Origin: Paraflavitalea sp. CAU 1676
GTDB taxonomy: Bacteria; Bacteroidota; Bacteroidia; Chitinophagales; Chitinophagaceae
Direction of reading: 5' to 3'
Assembly: GCF_029223285.1 (NCBI RefSeq)
Contig: NZ_JARHUJ010000004.1
Location: 372,001-436,000, forward strand
Length of the DNA: 64,000 bases
Shown here: positions 55,645 through 64,000 of the stretch, one piece after another
How positions within the stretch are numbered: the first letter of the stretch is position 1
Layout of the letters: each line of letters opens with the position of its first letter
Position numbers and translations under genes: made by a program
Notes under the pieces: model-generated
Seen by the model: only the letters and a program-made list of their open reading frames with translations
Told to the model about the DNA's origin: nothing
The model's database searches: none

Positions 55645-58629
55645 ATGAGAAAATTCTTGGTGATAGCCATGGCTATGCTATTGTTTACCGGGCAATTGCT
55701 GGCACAAAACAAAACTGTCTCCGGTAAGGTTACTGATCCCACCGGAAGCCCCATCCCCGGAGCTTCTGTAATTGTCAAAGGAAGTAAAGGTGGTACATCC
55801 ACCGGCCCCGATGGTAGCTTCACCATCACAGTTCCCGAAAACGCAAAAATATTAAGTGTAAGTGCAGTAGGATTTGCTGCGCAGGAAATTGCCATTGGCA
55901 AAAATGGCCAGCTTGAAGTTCAATTGGCTAAAGAAGACCAGGGCCTGCAGGAAGTGGTAGTAGTGGCGTATGGTACACAAAACAAACGCTCACTTACAGG
56001 TGCTGCCACAACGATCAGCCCCGAAAAGCTGGCAAGAGCCCCTCGTGCAAGTATCCAGGAAAGCTTTCAGGGTAACGTAGCCGGTGTACAGGCAGTAAAC
56101 GGATCAGGTCAACCTGGTAGCGTACCCAACATTCGTATCCGTGGCGTGGGTTCTATCAACGCATCCAGCGCACCTCTTTATGTGGTAGACGGAATTCCCG
56201 TGGTATCTGGCGATATCACTGGTTACAACACCAATACCATAGCCGGTTTGAGCAGCACGGATATTGAAAGCGTAACGGTATTGAAAGATGCCGCCGCTGC
56301 ATCACTGTACGGTTCAAGAGCTGCGAACGGTGTGGTCTTGATCACCACCAAAAGCGGTAAGGGCGGTAAAACTAAATTCAACGCTTCAGCACAATACGGA
56401 ACCAATAAAATAACACTGAGAGACAGCGATCTTCCTTTGAGCACAAAGGAAATGGTGGAATTGCTTCGTGAAGGTTGGGTGAACCGGGGTCTCAATGTGG
56501 CTGATTTTCCGGCAGAGGTAAAACTGCGTGGAGTTGATACCACTATTAATACCGATTGGGTAGATGAACTTACGCGCCAGGGTACATTCCAGCAGTATGA
56601 TCTTTCTGCTTCTGGAGGAACTGAAAAAACTACCTTTTATCTCTCAGGTGGCATCTACAAATCTCAGGCAGCCGTGATCGGTACAGATTATTCCAGAACT
56701 ACTGCAAAGTTGGCGATGACCAACAAAACGACCGACAAACTTTCTTTTAATGGGTCTATCTCTCTTGGTTTTCAAAAGTCAAATACATCAACCGATGCAG
56801 GTGCTTTTGCTAACCCTGTTCGTTCTTTCTATCGTCTGCAGCCTTGGCTGAGGGTTTATAATCCCGATGGAACATACGACAATTCTTACAACAATACATT
56901 CAATCCGGTTCAGCTGGCTGAAAAGAACAAGCGTGAAGCTAAATCATATTCTGCTTTGGGTACAATTGGTGCTCAATACAAGATATATAAGGGCTTGACT
57001 TTCGAAACCAAAGCGGGTTTGGATGTTAACTATGGTGTAACCAATTTGTTCTGGTCTCCTGGTTTCGGCGATGGTCGTAACTACGGTGGTTATGGATCTG
57101 CATCTGATATCCTTTATTTGAACTGGATCAGCACCAACTTGTTGAAATACAAAACGACATTCGGCGATGATCATGAGTTCGACGCCCTCGTAGGTTATGA
57201 GGCACAAAAAACTACAATTAGTGGTAGCGGCAATGCAGCTTCTAACTTCCTGCCCAACACGAATACGTTGGCGAATGCCTCCAAGCCAGAATCATCCACT
57301 TCTTCTCTTTCCGAGAACAGCATTGCTTCGGTACTTTCCAGCATTGGCTATAACTATAAGAGAAAATACTATCTGACAGCTGCTTTACGTCGTGATGGTT
57401 CATCCCGTTTTGGTGCCAACAAACGTTATGGAAACTTCTGGTCAGTAGGTGCATCATGGGATGTAACTGCAGAAGAATTCTTCTCAGGAATTGATTTCCT
57501 GTCTCAGTTGAAAGTACGTGCAAGTTATGGTGTGAACGGAAACCAGGAGATCGATAACTTTGCTTCACGTGGTCTGTACAGCGGTAATACCGTATATGAT
57601 GGTTCTCCTGCTTATTCATTTACTCAGTATGAAAACAAGAACCTGACCTGGGAAACCAACAAGCCATTCAACATTGGCCTCGATTTCGGCATCCTGAAGG
57701 ATCGCATTTCCGGTAGTGTTGAATACTATGAGCGCACAACCTCCAATCTGTTGCTCACAGTGCCGATTTCATCGGCCAATGGTCTTACCGGCTATAGCGA
57801 TAACGTAGGTGCGATGAAGAATAAAGGTATTGAGGTTAGTATCTTCTCTCGCAACATCGTAAGCCGTGACCCCGAAGGATTCACCTGGACTACCGATTTC
57901 AACTTCACCACGCTGAAGAACAAGATCACACAACTGAACAGCCCAAGCCGCGGTACTTTCAACCGTGAAGTTGGATTGGATTTCTATCAGTATTACCTCG
58001 TATCTTATGCTGGTGTTAATCCCGCAAATGGAGAAGCACTCTGGTATACCGATAGCTCAAGGAAGAATACCTCCAATGCTTATAATAGCGGCCTTCGTCT
58101 CAATCAGGGGTCTGCACTGCCCGATTTCTTCGGCGGTCTTACCAACACCTTTAGCATGAAAGGATTTACCCTCAGCTTCCAGTTGTATTACAACTTCGGT
58201 AATAAGATCTATGATGGTTGGGGTTCGTTCATCAATTCTGATGGAGCTTCTGGATTCAGCGCTACCGGAAAGATCAATCGTTACACATACGAGAACCGTT
58301 GGAAAAAAGCGGGTGATGTTACCGACGTACCCAAGGTTACTTACCTCGGTACACAAACTGGTAGCTCAGCTCAAAACTCTTCCCGCTTCCTCTATGATGG
58401 CGATTATGTTCGCTTAAGAGATATCACTTTGTCTTACAACCTGCCCAAATCGGTAACCAACCGTCTGAAAATTGCCAACGCAAGGTTCTATGTTCGTGCG
58501 AACAACCTGTTCACATGGGTAAAAGACAAACGTCTGTCATATGATCCTGAAGTGCCGGTAACTGGCGATTTGGATCAACGTCCTCCTGTCTTCAAGACAC
58601 TGGTTGGCGGAATTGATATTTCTTTATAA
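55645..58629 (+). CDS. SusC/RagA-family TonB-linked outer-membrane protein
   Basis: A 994-residue outer-membrane importer for glycan or peptide fragments. A signal peptide (MRKFLVIAMAMLLFTGQLLA) is followed by a carboxypeptidase-regulatory-like domain (TVSGKVTDPTGSPIPGASV, to about residue 105). The plug follows, with VVVAYGTQNKRSLTGA and IRIRGVGSINASSAPLYVVDG, then SVTVLKDAAAASLYGSRAANG. The remainder is the 22-strand barrel. The final VGGIDISL fits the family. It pairs with the SusD protein encoded eight bases downstream. Codon use in the barrel looks AT-richer than in the polysaccharide genes. Confidence 0.96.
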   Translation: MRKFLVIAMAMLLFTGQLLAQNKTVSGKVTDPTGSPIPGASVIVKGSKGGTSTGPDGSFTITVPENAKILSVSAVGFAAQEIAIGKNGQLEVQLAKEDQGLQEVVVVAYGTQNKRSLTGAATTISPEKLARAPRASIQESFQGNVAGVQAVNGSGQPGSVPNIRIRGVGSINASSAPLYVVDGIPVVSGDITGYNTNTIAGLSSTDIESVTVLKDAAAASLYGSRAANGVVLITTKSGKGGKTKFNASAQYGTNKITLRDSDLPLSTKEMVELLREGWVNRGLNVADFPAEVKLRGVDTTINTDWVDELTRQGTFQQYDLSASGGTEKTTFYLSGGIYKSQAAVIGTDYSRTTAKLAMTNKTTDKLSFNGSISLGFQKSNTSTDAGAFANPVRSFYRLQPWLRVYNPDGTYDNSYNNTFNPVQLAEKNKREAKSYSALGTIGAQYKIYKGLTFETKAGLDVNYGVTNLFWSPGFGDGRNYGGYGSASDILYLNWISTNLLKYKTTFGDDHEFDALVGYEAQKTTISGSGNAASNFLPNTNTLANASKPESSTSSLSENSIASVLSSIGYNYKRKYYLTAALRRDGSSRFGANKRYGNFWSVGASWDVTAEEFFSGIDFLSQLKVRASYGVNGNQEIDNFASRGLYSGNTVYDGSPAYSFTQYENKNLTWETNKPFNIGLDFGILKDRISGSVEYYERTTSNLLLTVPISSANGLTGYSDNVGAMKNKGIEVSIFSRNIVSRDPEGFTWTTDFNFTTLKNKITQLNSPSRGTFNREVGLDFYQYYLVSYAGVNPANGEALWYTDSSRKNTSNAYNSGLRLNQGSALPDFFGGLTNTFSMKGFTLSFQLYYNFGNKIYDGWGSFINSDGASGFSATGKINRYTYENRWKKAGDVTDVPKVTYLGTQTGSSAQNSSRFLYDGDYVRLRDITLSYNLPKSVTNRLKIANARFYVRANNLFTWVKDKRLSYDPEVPVTGDLDQRPPVFKTLVGGIDISL

Positions 58630-58646
58630 CTAATTAAGTGATAATT

Positions 58647-60101
58647 ATGAAACGCATAAAATATTCATTATATATTCTTGCGGCTGCAGTGCTTACAGGA
58701 ACTGCCTGCAAAAAGAGCTTTCTGGAAGTAGATCCTCAGCAAAACACCGACACCAATCAAACGATGCTGGATGTGGCGGGCGTACGGGCTGCCGTTAATG
58801 GAGTGTACGCATTGCTGCAGAGCGCCAACTCTTATGGTCGCACTGCTTCCTTGATTCCTGACCTGATGTCGGATAACATGCAGATCAGTGTGGTGAATGC
58901 GAACCGTTACCAGCCACAGGATCAATACACCATGGCATCCACGGACGGCATGGTTGGCAATCTTTGGAATAACCTGTATGCTGTAGTGGCAAATACCAAC
59001 TTGATCATCCAGAAAGCAGAGGCGCTTACAGTTCCTATAGCTGATACAGCCGAAAAGAGAAAATTGATCGGCCAGGCTTATGCATTGCGTTCACTGGGTT
59101 ATTTCAACCTGGTGCGTTTCTTCGCCCAGCCTTACAATTTTACCGGCGATGCGTCTCATTTGGGCGTTCCCATTACTTTAACAACTGCCACAGAGAAGTC
59201 TGGTGTAGTTGCATTACCACGTAACACCGTAAAGGAGAACTACGATCAGATCATTAAAGACCTGGACAGTGCCCTGAGCAAATTGAGTTTTGATACCAGC
59301 GTCGCATCCAAAACACGCATCAATCTCTATGGCGCACAATCTTTGCTTTCACGCGTTTACCTGTACAAGCAGGACTATGCTAAAGTGATCGACCTGTCGA
59401 CCAAAATCATTGATAAGAAGAAGTATTCTTTGCTGCCACGAGTCAGTCTGAATGCTGATTTCAGAAAGCAAAGCAATGCGGAGTCGATATTTGAGATAGC
59501 TTTTACGCCTACAGACAATAATAGTACCGATGCCCTTGGCTACTTCTTTGCACAGGGTGGCTATGGCGATGCAATCGCAACCGACACCATGTACAAGATT
59601 TATAAGGCTACTGATATACGCCGTGATTTTGTAACCAGAAGTCGTCGTACCGGCACAGGTGGTGAAAATCCAGCCAACATTATAAACAAGTACAACAACA
59701 TCACTACGTACGATGAGAACCTGAAAGTGATCCGCCTGGCGGAGATCTACATGAACCGTGCTGAGGCTTATGCCAATACCAACCAGGAAGATCTGGCTCG
59801 TACCGACCTCAATGTCGTTATTGCCCGTGCAGATACGGATGCTGCTTCTCAGGTGGGTGCTGGGGTAACAGGCGACGATCTTAAAAAAGCGATCCTGAAT
59901 GAAAGAAGAAGGGAGTTTGCTTTTGAAGGACACCGCTTGTTCGATCTTACTAGGTTGAAACAAACCTTTACCAAAACCAGGAGAGGTACCATTACCTTCA
60001 TTGTAAACGCTCCGGAAAACAGGACCATCCTGCCGATTCCACAGCGTGAAATGGACGCCAACCCCAAGTTGGCAGGTCAGCAGAATCCTGGCTACCAATA
60101 G
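58647..60101 (+). CDS. SusD/RagB-family nutrient-binding lipoprotein
   Basis: A 484-residue lipoprotein that caps the SusC barrel. Starting at ATG 58647 the signal is MKRIKYSLYILAAAVLTGTAC, with the lipidated Cys followed by KKSFLEVDPQ. TPR-like N-terminal helices and the RQ/SusD C-terminal signature (RLAEIYMNRAEAYA, LNERRREFAFEGHRLFDLTR, ILPIPQREMDANP) are all present. The ligand is unknown; glycosidase genes upstream (GH-A, GH76) suggest a glycan. It ends the pair before a strong terminator. Confidence 0.95.
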   Translation: MKRIKYSLYILAAAVLTGTACKKSFLEVDPQQNTDTNQTMLDVAGVRAAVNGVYALLQSANSYGRTASLIPDLMSDNMQISVVNANRYQPQDQYTMASTDGMVGNLWNNLYAVVANTNLIIQKAEALTVPIADTAEKRKLIGQAYALRSLGYFNLVRFFAQPYNFTGDASHLGVPITLTTATEKSGVVALPRNTVKENYDQIIKDLDSALSKLSFDTSVASKTRINLYGAQSLLSRVYLYKQDYAKVIDLSTKIIDKKKYSLLPRVSLNADFRKQSNAESIFEIAFTPTDNNSTDALGYFFAQGGYGDAIATDTMYKIYKATDIRRDFVTRSRRTGTGGENPANIINKYNNITTYDENLKVIRLAEIYMNRAEAYANTNQEDLARTDLNVVIARADTDAASQVGAGVTGDDLKKAILNERRREFAFEGHRLFDLTRLKQTFTKTRRGTITFIVNAPENRTILPIPQREMDANPKLAGQQNPGYQ

Positions 60102-60294
60102 CAGATTTCAATTGATCGCATAAAACGGCTGTCTTCGAAGGAAGACAGCCGTTTTTCTTTTAATGTGGTATTGCTTTCCTCTCCACCCTCCAATACTCCC
60201 TTAAATCGGCCGAGCTCTTCTTAGTCAGGCCGGTCATTATCCTGCTAATGCCCCCCGCCTTTAAAAATTAATTAACAAGGTACAATTATTTATT
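60102..60294 (+). other. Intergenic region between susD and the MarR-linked operon
   Basis: Contains the terminator of the SusCD unit and about 130 bases of AT-rich sequence in front of the operator palindrome. No gene is seen. Confidence 0.6.
60122..60156 (+). terminator. Intrinsic terminator after susD
   Basis: A perfect 15-bp stem, AAAACGGCTGTCTTC with GAAGACAGCCGTTTT, around a GAAG loop and ending in a T-run. Confidence 0.95.
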
Positions 60295-60309
60295 GTTAGG
60301 AATCCTAAC
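60295..60309. promoter_or_regulatory. Palindromic operator, likely MarR-type binding site
   Basis: GTTAGGA and TCCTAAC form a perfect 7-bp inverted repeat around a single A. It directly abuts the promoter element to its right, so a bound regulator would block RNA polymerase. The MarR-family gene of the same operon is the obvious candidate. Binding is inferred. Confidence 0.7.
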
Positions 60310-60317
60310 TATATTTG
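60310..60317 (+). promoter_or_regulatory. Promoter -7 element of the MarR-linked operon
   Basis: TATATTTG matches TAnnTTTG exactly and begins one base after the operator palindrome, 36 bases before the start codon. Confidence 0.65.
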
Positions 60318-60353
60318 TGTGGTCAATTGATTCATCACACAAATCAGTCAACC

Positions 60354-61127
60354 ATGAAAAAGGTACTTATGCTGTTGACACTGGCCATAGCGACCGGTCT
60401 GTCAACCTTCGCAGAAAACTATTGCGACTCCTGTCAGAAATCCAAAGCGGGAAAATCTACCATCAACGAAGCTGATTATAAGATAACCGCAGCTTCCGTA
60501 AAGCACAATAAGAAATGGGGCCAGCTCGAGTTTGAGATCCAGGTACAGGGCCTGGCAGGCCGCAGCACCTCTAAAGCGGCAGGCCAGTTGAACGGCGCTC
60601 CGGTAGATGGCTATGTATTTCCTACAACACTGAATGCAGAAGATGTGGGTTTCAGCAAAACAGCCGGCATCGTAGCGCTGGCACTCACAGCACACCCCGA
60701 TTTCGATGACACGCCCCTCTGGGACGAAAATGGTGACGGTGATTATGCCAATGATAAGATCGTATGGCACCCGCACTGGGTAGTATTAGTAGAAGATAAG
60801 CGGGTGCCTGGCGGACTCGCCGTAAAAGAATTTGATCCGGCCGATAAATCGGTAGTGCTGCCCAAAACCAATCCCGGCATGCCAATGTATATGGACTCAC
60901 CCGGCTTTCAGGTAGTAACAGAAGGTAATGCCATTAGAGTAGTAGTGCCCGACTACCGCGTTCGGTTCAAAACGAGTTTCAAATTTGATGCCGTTGGGGC
61001 TTACATGAAAGTAGTGACCGGCGAAGGAGGTGAACATGCTGCAGGTGGCAAACTGCCCATGCTGGGCGTATACAAAGTATACAGCGTATTGTCGAAGAAC
61101 TTAACCCTCCCTTACGAAGTAAAATAA
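60354..61127 (+). CDS. Secreted protein with CxxC and WHxHW motifs, unknown function
   Basis: A 257-residue exported protein. The ATG at 60354 gives a signal peptide (MKKVLMLLTLAIATGLSTFA) with the mature N-terminus ENYCDSC, so C24 and C27 form a CxxC pair at the very start. A DENGDGDYANDK segment is EF-hand- or calcium-like, directly followed by W138-H139-P140-H141-W142, possible metal ligands. No known domain is confidently recognised. It is the first gene of an operon with DUF2024, a small protein and a MarR regulator, 11 bases upstream of the next gene. A role in periplasmic metal handling is a hypothesis. Confidence 0.75.
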   Translation: MKKVLMLLTLAIATGLSTFAENYCDSCQKSKAGKSTINEADYKITAASVKHNKKWGQLEFEIQVQGLAGRSTSKAAGQLNGAPVDGYVFPTTLNAEDVGFSKTAGIVALALTAHPDFDDTPLWDENGDGDYANDKIVWHPHWVVLVEDKRVPGGLAVKEFDPADKSVVLPKTNPGMPMYMDSPGFQVVTEGNAIRVVVPDYRVRFKTSFKFDAVGAYMKVVTGEGGEHAAGGKLPMLGVYKVYSVLSKNLTLPYEVK

Positions 61128-61138
61128 AACTCAAGCAT

Positions 61139-61405
61139 ATGAAAGTATCAGTTTTTGACACCTATGTCACAAAGAAGAACGGTAGCATCATGCATTTCGA
61201 TATCCTGGTTCCTGCCCGGCTGAACGACGAAGAGAAAGTATATGAGTTTGGCCGCGCTTACCTGGGCACCAAAAACCAGGCAGGGCAACCGCTTTCAACA
61301 AAAGAATGCCAGTTTTGCCACATTGAGGAAGCCAGTCAGGAAGTGTTGAGTGATATCGCAAAGCAAGGCTATTCCATCATCGAGATGCAGGGATGTAACA
61401 ATTGA
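61139..61405 (+). CDS. DUF2024-family protein
   Basis: An 88-residue cytoplasmic protein of the uncharacterised DUF2024 family, recognised from MKVSVFDTYVTKKNGSIMHF and the region LGTKNQAGQPLSTKECQFCH. C57 and C60 with H61 give a CxxCH motif that could hold zinc or another metal. It follows the secreted protein gene by 11 bases and precedes the small unknown gene by 18. The family has no known function as far as I am aware. Confidence 0.85.
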   Translation: MKVSVFDTYVTKKNGSIMHFDILVPARLNDEEKVYEFGRAYLGTKNQAGQPLSTKECQFCHIEEASQEVLSDIAKQGYSIIEMQGCNN

Positions 61406-61423
61406 ACGGCTTAACTTTATAGA

Positions 61424-61678
61424 ATGAACAACGATACGAGAGAAACATTACCGTCCCAGGGTAGCTTCTACGACCTGGTAATGACACTCTTTCAGCAAAA
61501 ACAAAAGGCCGCCCTCTTATATGACGATAATGGCGTAACGCGCGGCAATGGCTTTATAACAGCGGTGTTTGAAAAGGATGACAGGCACTGGATCCGGCTC
61601 AATGACGAAGTTGAAATTGCGGTGGATAAGATACTTGCGATCAACGGCTTGTTTTCATCCGATTATTCTGAATGTTGA
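61424..61678 (+). CDS. Small hypothetical protein
   Basis: An 84-residue protein with no recognised family. The fold looks mostly beta: QKAALLYDDNGVTRGNGFITAVF, then HWIRLNDEVEIAVDKILAING. This pattern resembles a small SH3-like or Rho-binding barrel. No signal peptide or Cys cluster is present apart from the last-residue Cys. Tight spacing to both neighbours supports a real gene in the operon. Confidence 0.65.
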   Translation: MNNDTRETLPSQGSFYDLVMTLFQQKQKAALLYDDNGVTRGNGFITAVFEKDDRHWIRLNDEVEIAVDKILAINGLFSSDYSEC

Positions 61679-61701
61679 GCCGGCTTGGCTAAATTGCAAC
61701 C

Positions 61702-62313
61702 ATGAGCAGCGAGGAAATGATACCATTCGAACTCGAAAAGCAAAATTCATCTGCCGATGCATTGATCGTGGCCGCCCTCGAACGGATCGGCGAATCGATC
61801 CGGGTGATGTTGTGGGAGCAGGCAAAAGAGCATGGATTAAGCCCCATACAGGTACAGTCGCTCATATTCCTGTATACGCACGATGAAGGAAAGGCGAATG
61901 TTACTTACCTGTCAAAGGAGTTCAATGTAACGAAGGCGACGATGAGTGAAGTGATAAAGGTGTTGTCCGAAAAGAAGTTGCTCATGAAGAAAGATAATCC
62001 GGCAGATACCCGCGCTCAGTTGCTGAAGCTCACCGCGCAGGGAAAAAGGATAGCGGCCACCACCGGTGGATTTGCCAATGCACTGCTAAAGCATATAGGA
62101 GGCCTTACCGACAGGCAAAAGACGGGATTGAAGACCATTCTGCTCGATCTCATTTATAACCTGTACCAGGAAAAAGTGATCACCATGCAGCGTATGTGCT
62201 TCACCTGCACACATTATGATATGGTCAACAATAAGCCTTACTGTAATTTGCTGAACATCACACTAACGCCCGACCACCTCAGGCTCGATTGCCCCGAGCA
62301 TGAACAGAAGTAA
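61702..62313 (+). CDS. MarR-family regulator with four-Cys C-terminal extension
   Basis: A 203-residue MarR-type winged-helix regulator. The dimer and DNA-binding core covers about residues 15-155: LSPIQVQSLIFLYTHDE, then VTYLSKEFNVTKATMSEVIKVLSEKKLL (recognition helix), then DNPADTRAQLLKLTAQGK (wing). The C-terminal tail carries C166 and C169 in MCFTCTHYD, C181 in YCNLL, and C197 in DCPEH. Four Cys in this spacing could bind zinc or an iron-sulfur cluster, or sense oxidants. It is the last gene of the operon and probably represses it through the palindrome at 60295. It is longer than a plain MarR by about 45 residues. Confidence 0.88.
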   Translation: MSSEEMIPFELEKQNSSADALIVAALERIGESIRVMLWEQAKEHGLSPIQVQSLIFLYTHDEGKANVTYLSKEFNVTKATMSEVIKVLSEKKLLMKKDNPADTRAQLLKLTAQGKRIAATTGGFANALLKHIGGLTDRQKTGLKTILLDLIYNLYQEKVITMQRMCFTCTHYDMVNNKPYCNLLNITLTPDHLRLDCPEHEQK

Positions 62314-62412
62314 ACGTTGCTGAAATTTAAGGACTACAGTATACTGATAGCTTACGGCTTCAGCAGGTATTGTATTGCTATAAAATTCAGCCATCACCTA
62401 AAAGCGTCAACC

Positions 62413-63165
62413 ATGAATACTGAACCTTATGTCCAGGATATCCTGGCCAACCTGTCAATCATTCGCCATCGCATACAAGTGGCCAGCGCAAAGGCAGGCA
62501 GACCGGCAAACGACGTAGACCTGTTGCTGGCTACAAAAACGGTTCCGGCCGAAAAGATACAGGTAACCATAGATGCTGGTGTACACCTCATCGGCGAAAA
62601 CAAAGTGCAGGAGTTGAAGGAGAAAGATTATTTGCTGGGAACCCTCCCGGTAGAACGCCATTTTATAGGCCACCTGCAAACCAATAAGATCAAAGACGTA
62701 CTGAAGTATGTATCCTGCATTCAATCGGTCGACCGGATAGAGCTGGCAGAAAAACTGGATAGCCGCCTGCGCTTCGAAGGCAGAACGATCGATGTATTGG
62801 TGCAGGTCAATACCTCATTCGAAGAAAGCAAGTTCGGGGCACATCCAAACGAGGCCATCGCACTCATCGAAAAGGTAAAGAGATTTGACACCCTCCGGGT
62901 AAAAGGGTTGATGACGATCGGGTTGTTCGATGCTGATCCCGAAAAAGTAAGGCCCTCCTTCCGGCTCTTGCGGCAGATCAGGGACGAAGCCTTGGAAAAA
63001 GGATGGCTAACACCCGGCCAGGCCGCCCTCAGTATGGGAATGAGCGGCGATCTCGAAACGGCCATCGAAGAAGGCGCCACCATGGTTCGGGTAGGCACGG
63101 CCCTCTTCGGCAAAAGGCAATATCCCGACAGCTATTATTGGAACGAAAACAAACAAGTAACATGA
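62413..63165 (+). CDS. YggS-family PLP homeostasis protein
   Basis: A 250-residue PLP-binding protein of the YggS/PROSC/YBL036C family, fold III TIM barrel. K42 in LLLATKTVPAEKI binds PLP. Family motifs HLIGENKVQEL, RHFIGHLQTNKIK, VQVNTSFEESKFG, VKGLMTIGLF and LSMGMSGDLETAIEEGATMVRVG follow in order. The ATG at 62413 is chosen because 32 codons upstream read as non-family sequence. It buffers free PLP in the cytoplasm. It overlaps the amidotransferase gene by four bases (ATGA). Confidence 0.94.
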   Translation: MNTEPYVQDILANLSIIRHRIQVASAKAGRPANDVDLLLATKTVPAEKIQVTIDAGVHLIGENKVQELKEKDYLLGTLPVERHFIGHLQTNKIKDVLKYVSCIQSVDRIELAEKLDSRLRFEGRTIDVLVQVNTSFEESKFGAHPNEAIALIEKVKRFDTLRVKGLMTIGLFDADPEKVRPSFRLLRQIRDEALEKGWLTPGQAALSMGMSGDLETAIEEGATMVRVGTALFGKRQYPDSYYWNENKQVT

Positions 63166-63848
63166 GAATACACTATATACAACACGTACCCTTTGAAGGT
63201 TTGGGATACATTGAACAATGGTTGACGGAGCATAAACATACCGTCACAGGTACAAGGATGTGGATGCAGGAGAAGCTGCCGGAATTGGATGCCTTTGACG
63301 TGCTGATCGTTCTTGGCGGACCCATGGGCGTATACGACGACCACCTGCTGCCCTGGCTCAGCGATGAAAAGAACTTTATCTATGCCGCCATCCGGGAAGA
63401 TAAGAAGGTGATCGGCATCTGTCTCGGCGCACAACTGATGGCCTGCGTACTGGGGGCGACGGTATTTACCAACAAATACAAAGAGATAGGATGGTATCCG
63501 GTTAAAATAGATTGCTCCCTGGGCGATTGGCTGGGCAGGCAAGTGCCGGAAGAACTGAAAGTATTTCATTGGCACGGAGATAAGTTCGACATACCCTATG
63601 GAGGAGTCATCCACGCCGGCTCAGCTGCCTGCAATCACCAGGTATTTACCTATGGCAATTCGATAATCGGATTGCAGTTTCACCTCGAAGCAACCCCACA
63701 AACTATACAGGCAATGTTGGAGCATGGTGCGCAAGAAATTACAGAGGCACCTTATATCCAGACAGCAAAAGAGATGGTGGCACAGCAGGCATTTGACGAG
63801 CCCAACCGGTTAATGGGCTGGATACTGGAGAAGATGTGTAACCAGTAA
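63162..63848 (+). CDS. Class I glutamine amidotransferase-domain protein
   Basis: A 228-residue stand-alone GATase1 protein of the GMP-synthase-like type. The nucleophile is C87 in GICLGAQL, and the His/Glu pair is H174/E176 in QFHLEATP. LIVLGGPMGVYDDHLLPWL and HWHGDKFDIP are typical of this subgroup. It hydrolyses glutamine or a gamma-glutamyl compound. The start ATG at 63162 overlaps the preceding stop; the longer upstream frame is antisense-like filler. Confidence 0.92.
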   Translation: MRIHYIQHVPFEGLGYIEQWLTEHKHTVTGTRMWMQEKLPELDAFDVLIVLGGPMGVYDDHLLPWLSDEKNFIYAAIREDKKVIGICLGAQLMACVLGATVFTNKYKEIGWYPVKIDCSLGDWLGRQVPEELKVFHWHGDKFDIPYGGVIHAGSAACNHQVFTYGNSIIGLQFHLEATPQTIQAMLEHGAQEITEAPYIQTAKEMVAQQAFDEPNRLMGWILEKMCNQ

Positions 63849-63874
63849 AGCCGGACCGTAACCTAACGCGGAAA

Positions 63875-63902
63875 CCCGGATAGCCAGGGGAGGCTGTCCG
63901 GG
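63875..63902. terminator. Hairpin between convergent genes
   Basis: CCCGGATAGCC pairs with GGCTGTCCGGG (one G-U pair) around a six-base loop. It lies between the amidotransferase stop and the incoming SDR stop, where a shared terminator is expected. There is no T-run. Confidence 0.55.
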
Positions 63903-63925
63903 CAACTGCGTGCTGGTTGGGGATG

Positions 63926-64000
63926 CTATTGATTAGCGCCGCCATTTACCAGCAAGTGTTGACCGTTCACGAAAGAAGAAAGGTCGCTCGCGAAGAATTC
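63926..64000 (-). CDS. SDR oxidoreductase, C-terminal end only (partial)
   Basis: The last 24 residues of a protein entering from the right edge, ending at TAG 63926-63928. The peptide ASDLSSFVNGQHLLVNGGA is the standard C-terminus of a classical short-chain dehydrogenase/reductase (FabG-like). Substrate is unknown; the gene body lies outside the window. Confidence 0.8.
   Translation of the reverse strand, partial: EFFASDLSSFVNGQHLLVNGGANQ

Noticed and set aside
63003-63161. Upstream extension of the amidotransferase gene
   Set aside because: It is Arg-rich out-of-frame sequence of the YggS gene; the overlapping ATGA start at 63162 fits the family.

Overview
The window looks like a chromosomal segment of a gliding-type Bacteroidota, most likely family Chitinophagaceae (Niastella/Chitinophaga-like). 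The evidence is SusC/SusD proteins, type IX secretion (T9SS) C-terminal sorting domains of types A and B, a NusG-like UpxY-family antiterminator at the head of a polysaccharide operon, perfect TAnnTTTG promoter elements (TACATTTG, TATATTTG), and weak or absent Shine-Dalgarno sequences. The genus is inferred from style and not proven.

Region 1 (1-1284) holds an HTH-like hypothetical gene. Region 2 (1285-33931) is a roughly 32 kb unidirectional exopolysaccharide/capsule locus on the + strand. It starts with a 0.4 kb leader carrying an imperfect direct repeat and a NusG-like antiterminator. UDP-GalNAcA synthesis genes (TviB/WbpP-like), a Wza-like outer-membrane lipoprotein and a Wzc-like tyrosine autokinase follow. 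A long block then holds glycosyltransferases (five GT2, four GT4), an ABC-type flippase, a VioA-like aminotransferase, two WbqC-like proteins, three GNAT acetyltransferases, a PhyH-type dioxygenase, an FkbM methyltransferase, a multi-TM Wzy/EpsG-like protein and a polysaccharide deacetylase. The far end (27263-33931) resembles a Pgl-type initiation set: GT4, PglC-like phosphoglycosyltransferase, ATP-grasp ligase, HAD phosphatase, PglE-like aminotransferase and PglF/WbpM-like 4,6-dehydratase. Many genes overlap by 4 bp, which suggests translational coupling.

Region 3 (34002-45467) encodes secreted surface proteins: a T9SS type-B protein with five internal Cys/Trp repeats, two tandem paralogous Tat-signal G8/PA14 proteins (the second with six PKD repeats of exactly 285 bp), and a GH76-ricin lipoprotein. 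Region 4 (45468-49057, - strand) is a phosphoketolase-acetate kinase operon. Region 5 (49234-55295) holds an EamA transporter, an S9 peptidase, a clan GH-A glycosidase and an FG-GAP gene split by a one-base frameshift. Region 6 (55645-60101) is a SusC/SusD pair ending in a strong terminator.

Region 7 (60295-62313) is a compact operon with a palindromic operator abutting a promoter. It encodes a secreted Cys/His-motif protein, a DUF2024 protein with a CxxCH motif, a small unknown protein and a MarR regulator with a four-Cys tail. This is the best candidate for an undescribed small system, possibly metal- or thiol-responsive. Region 8 (62413-64000) has a YggS-like PLP-binding protein, a class I glutamine amidotransferase, a hairpin, and the C-terminal end of an SDR oxidoreductase entering from the right edge on the - strand.
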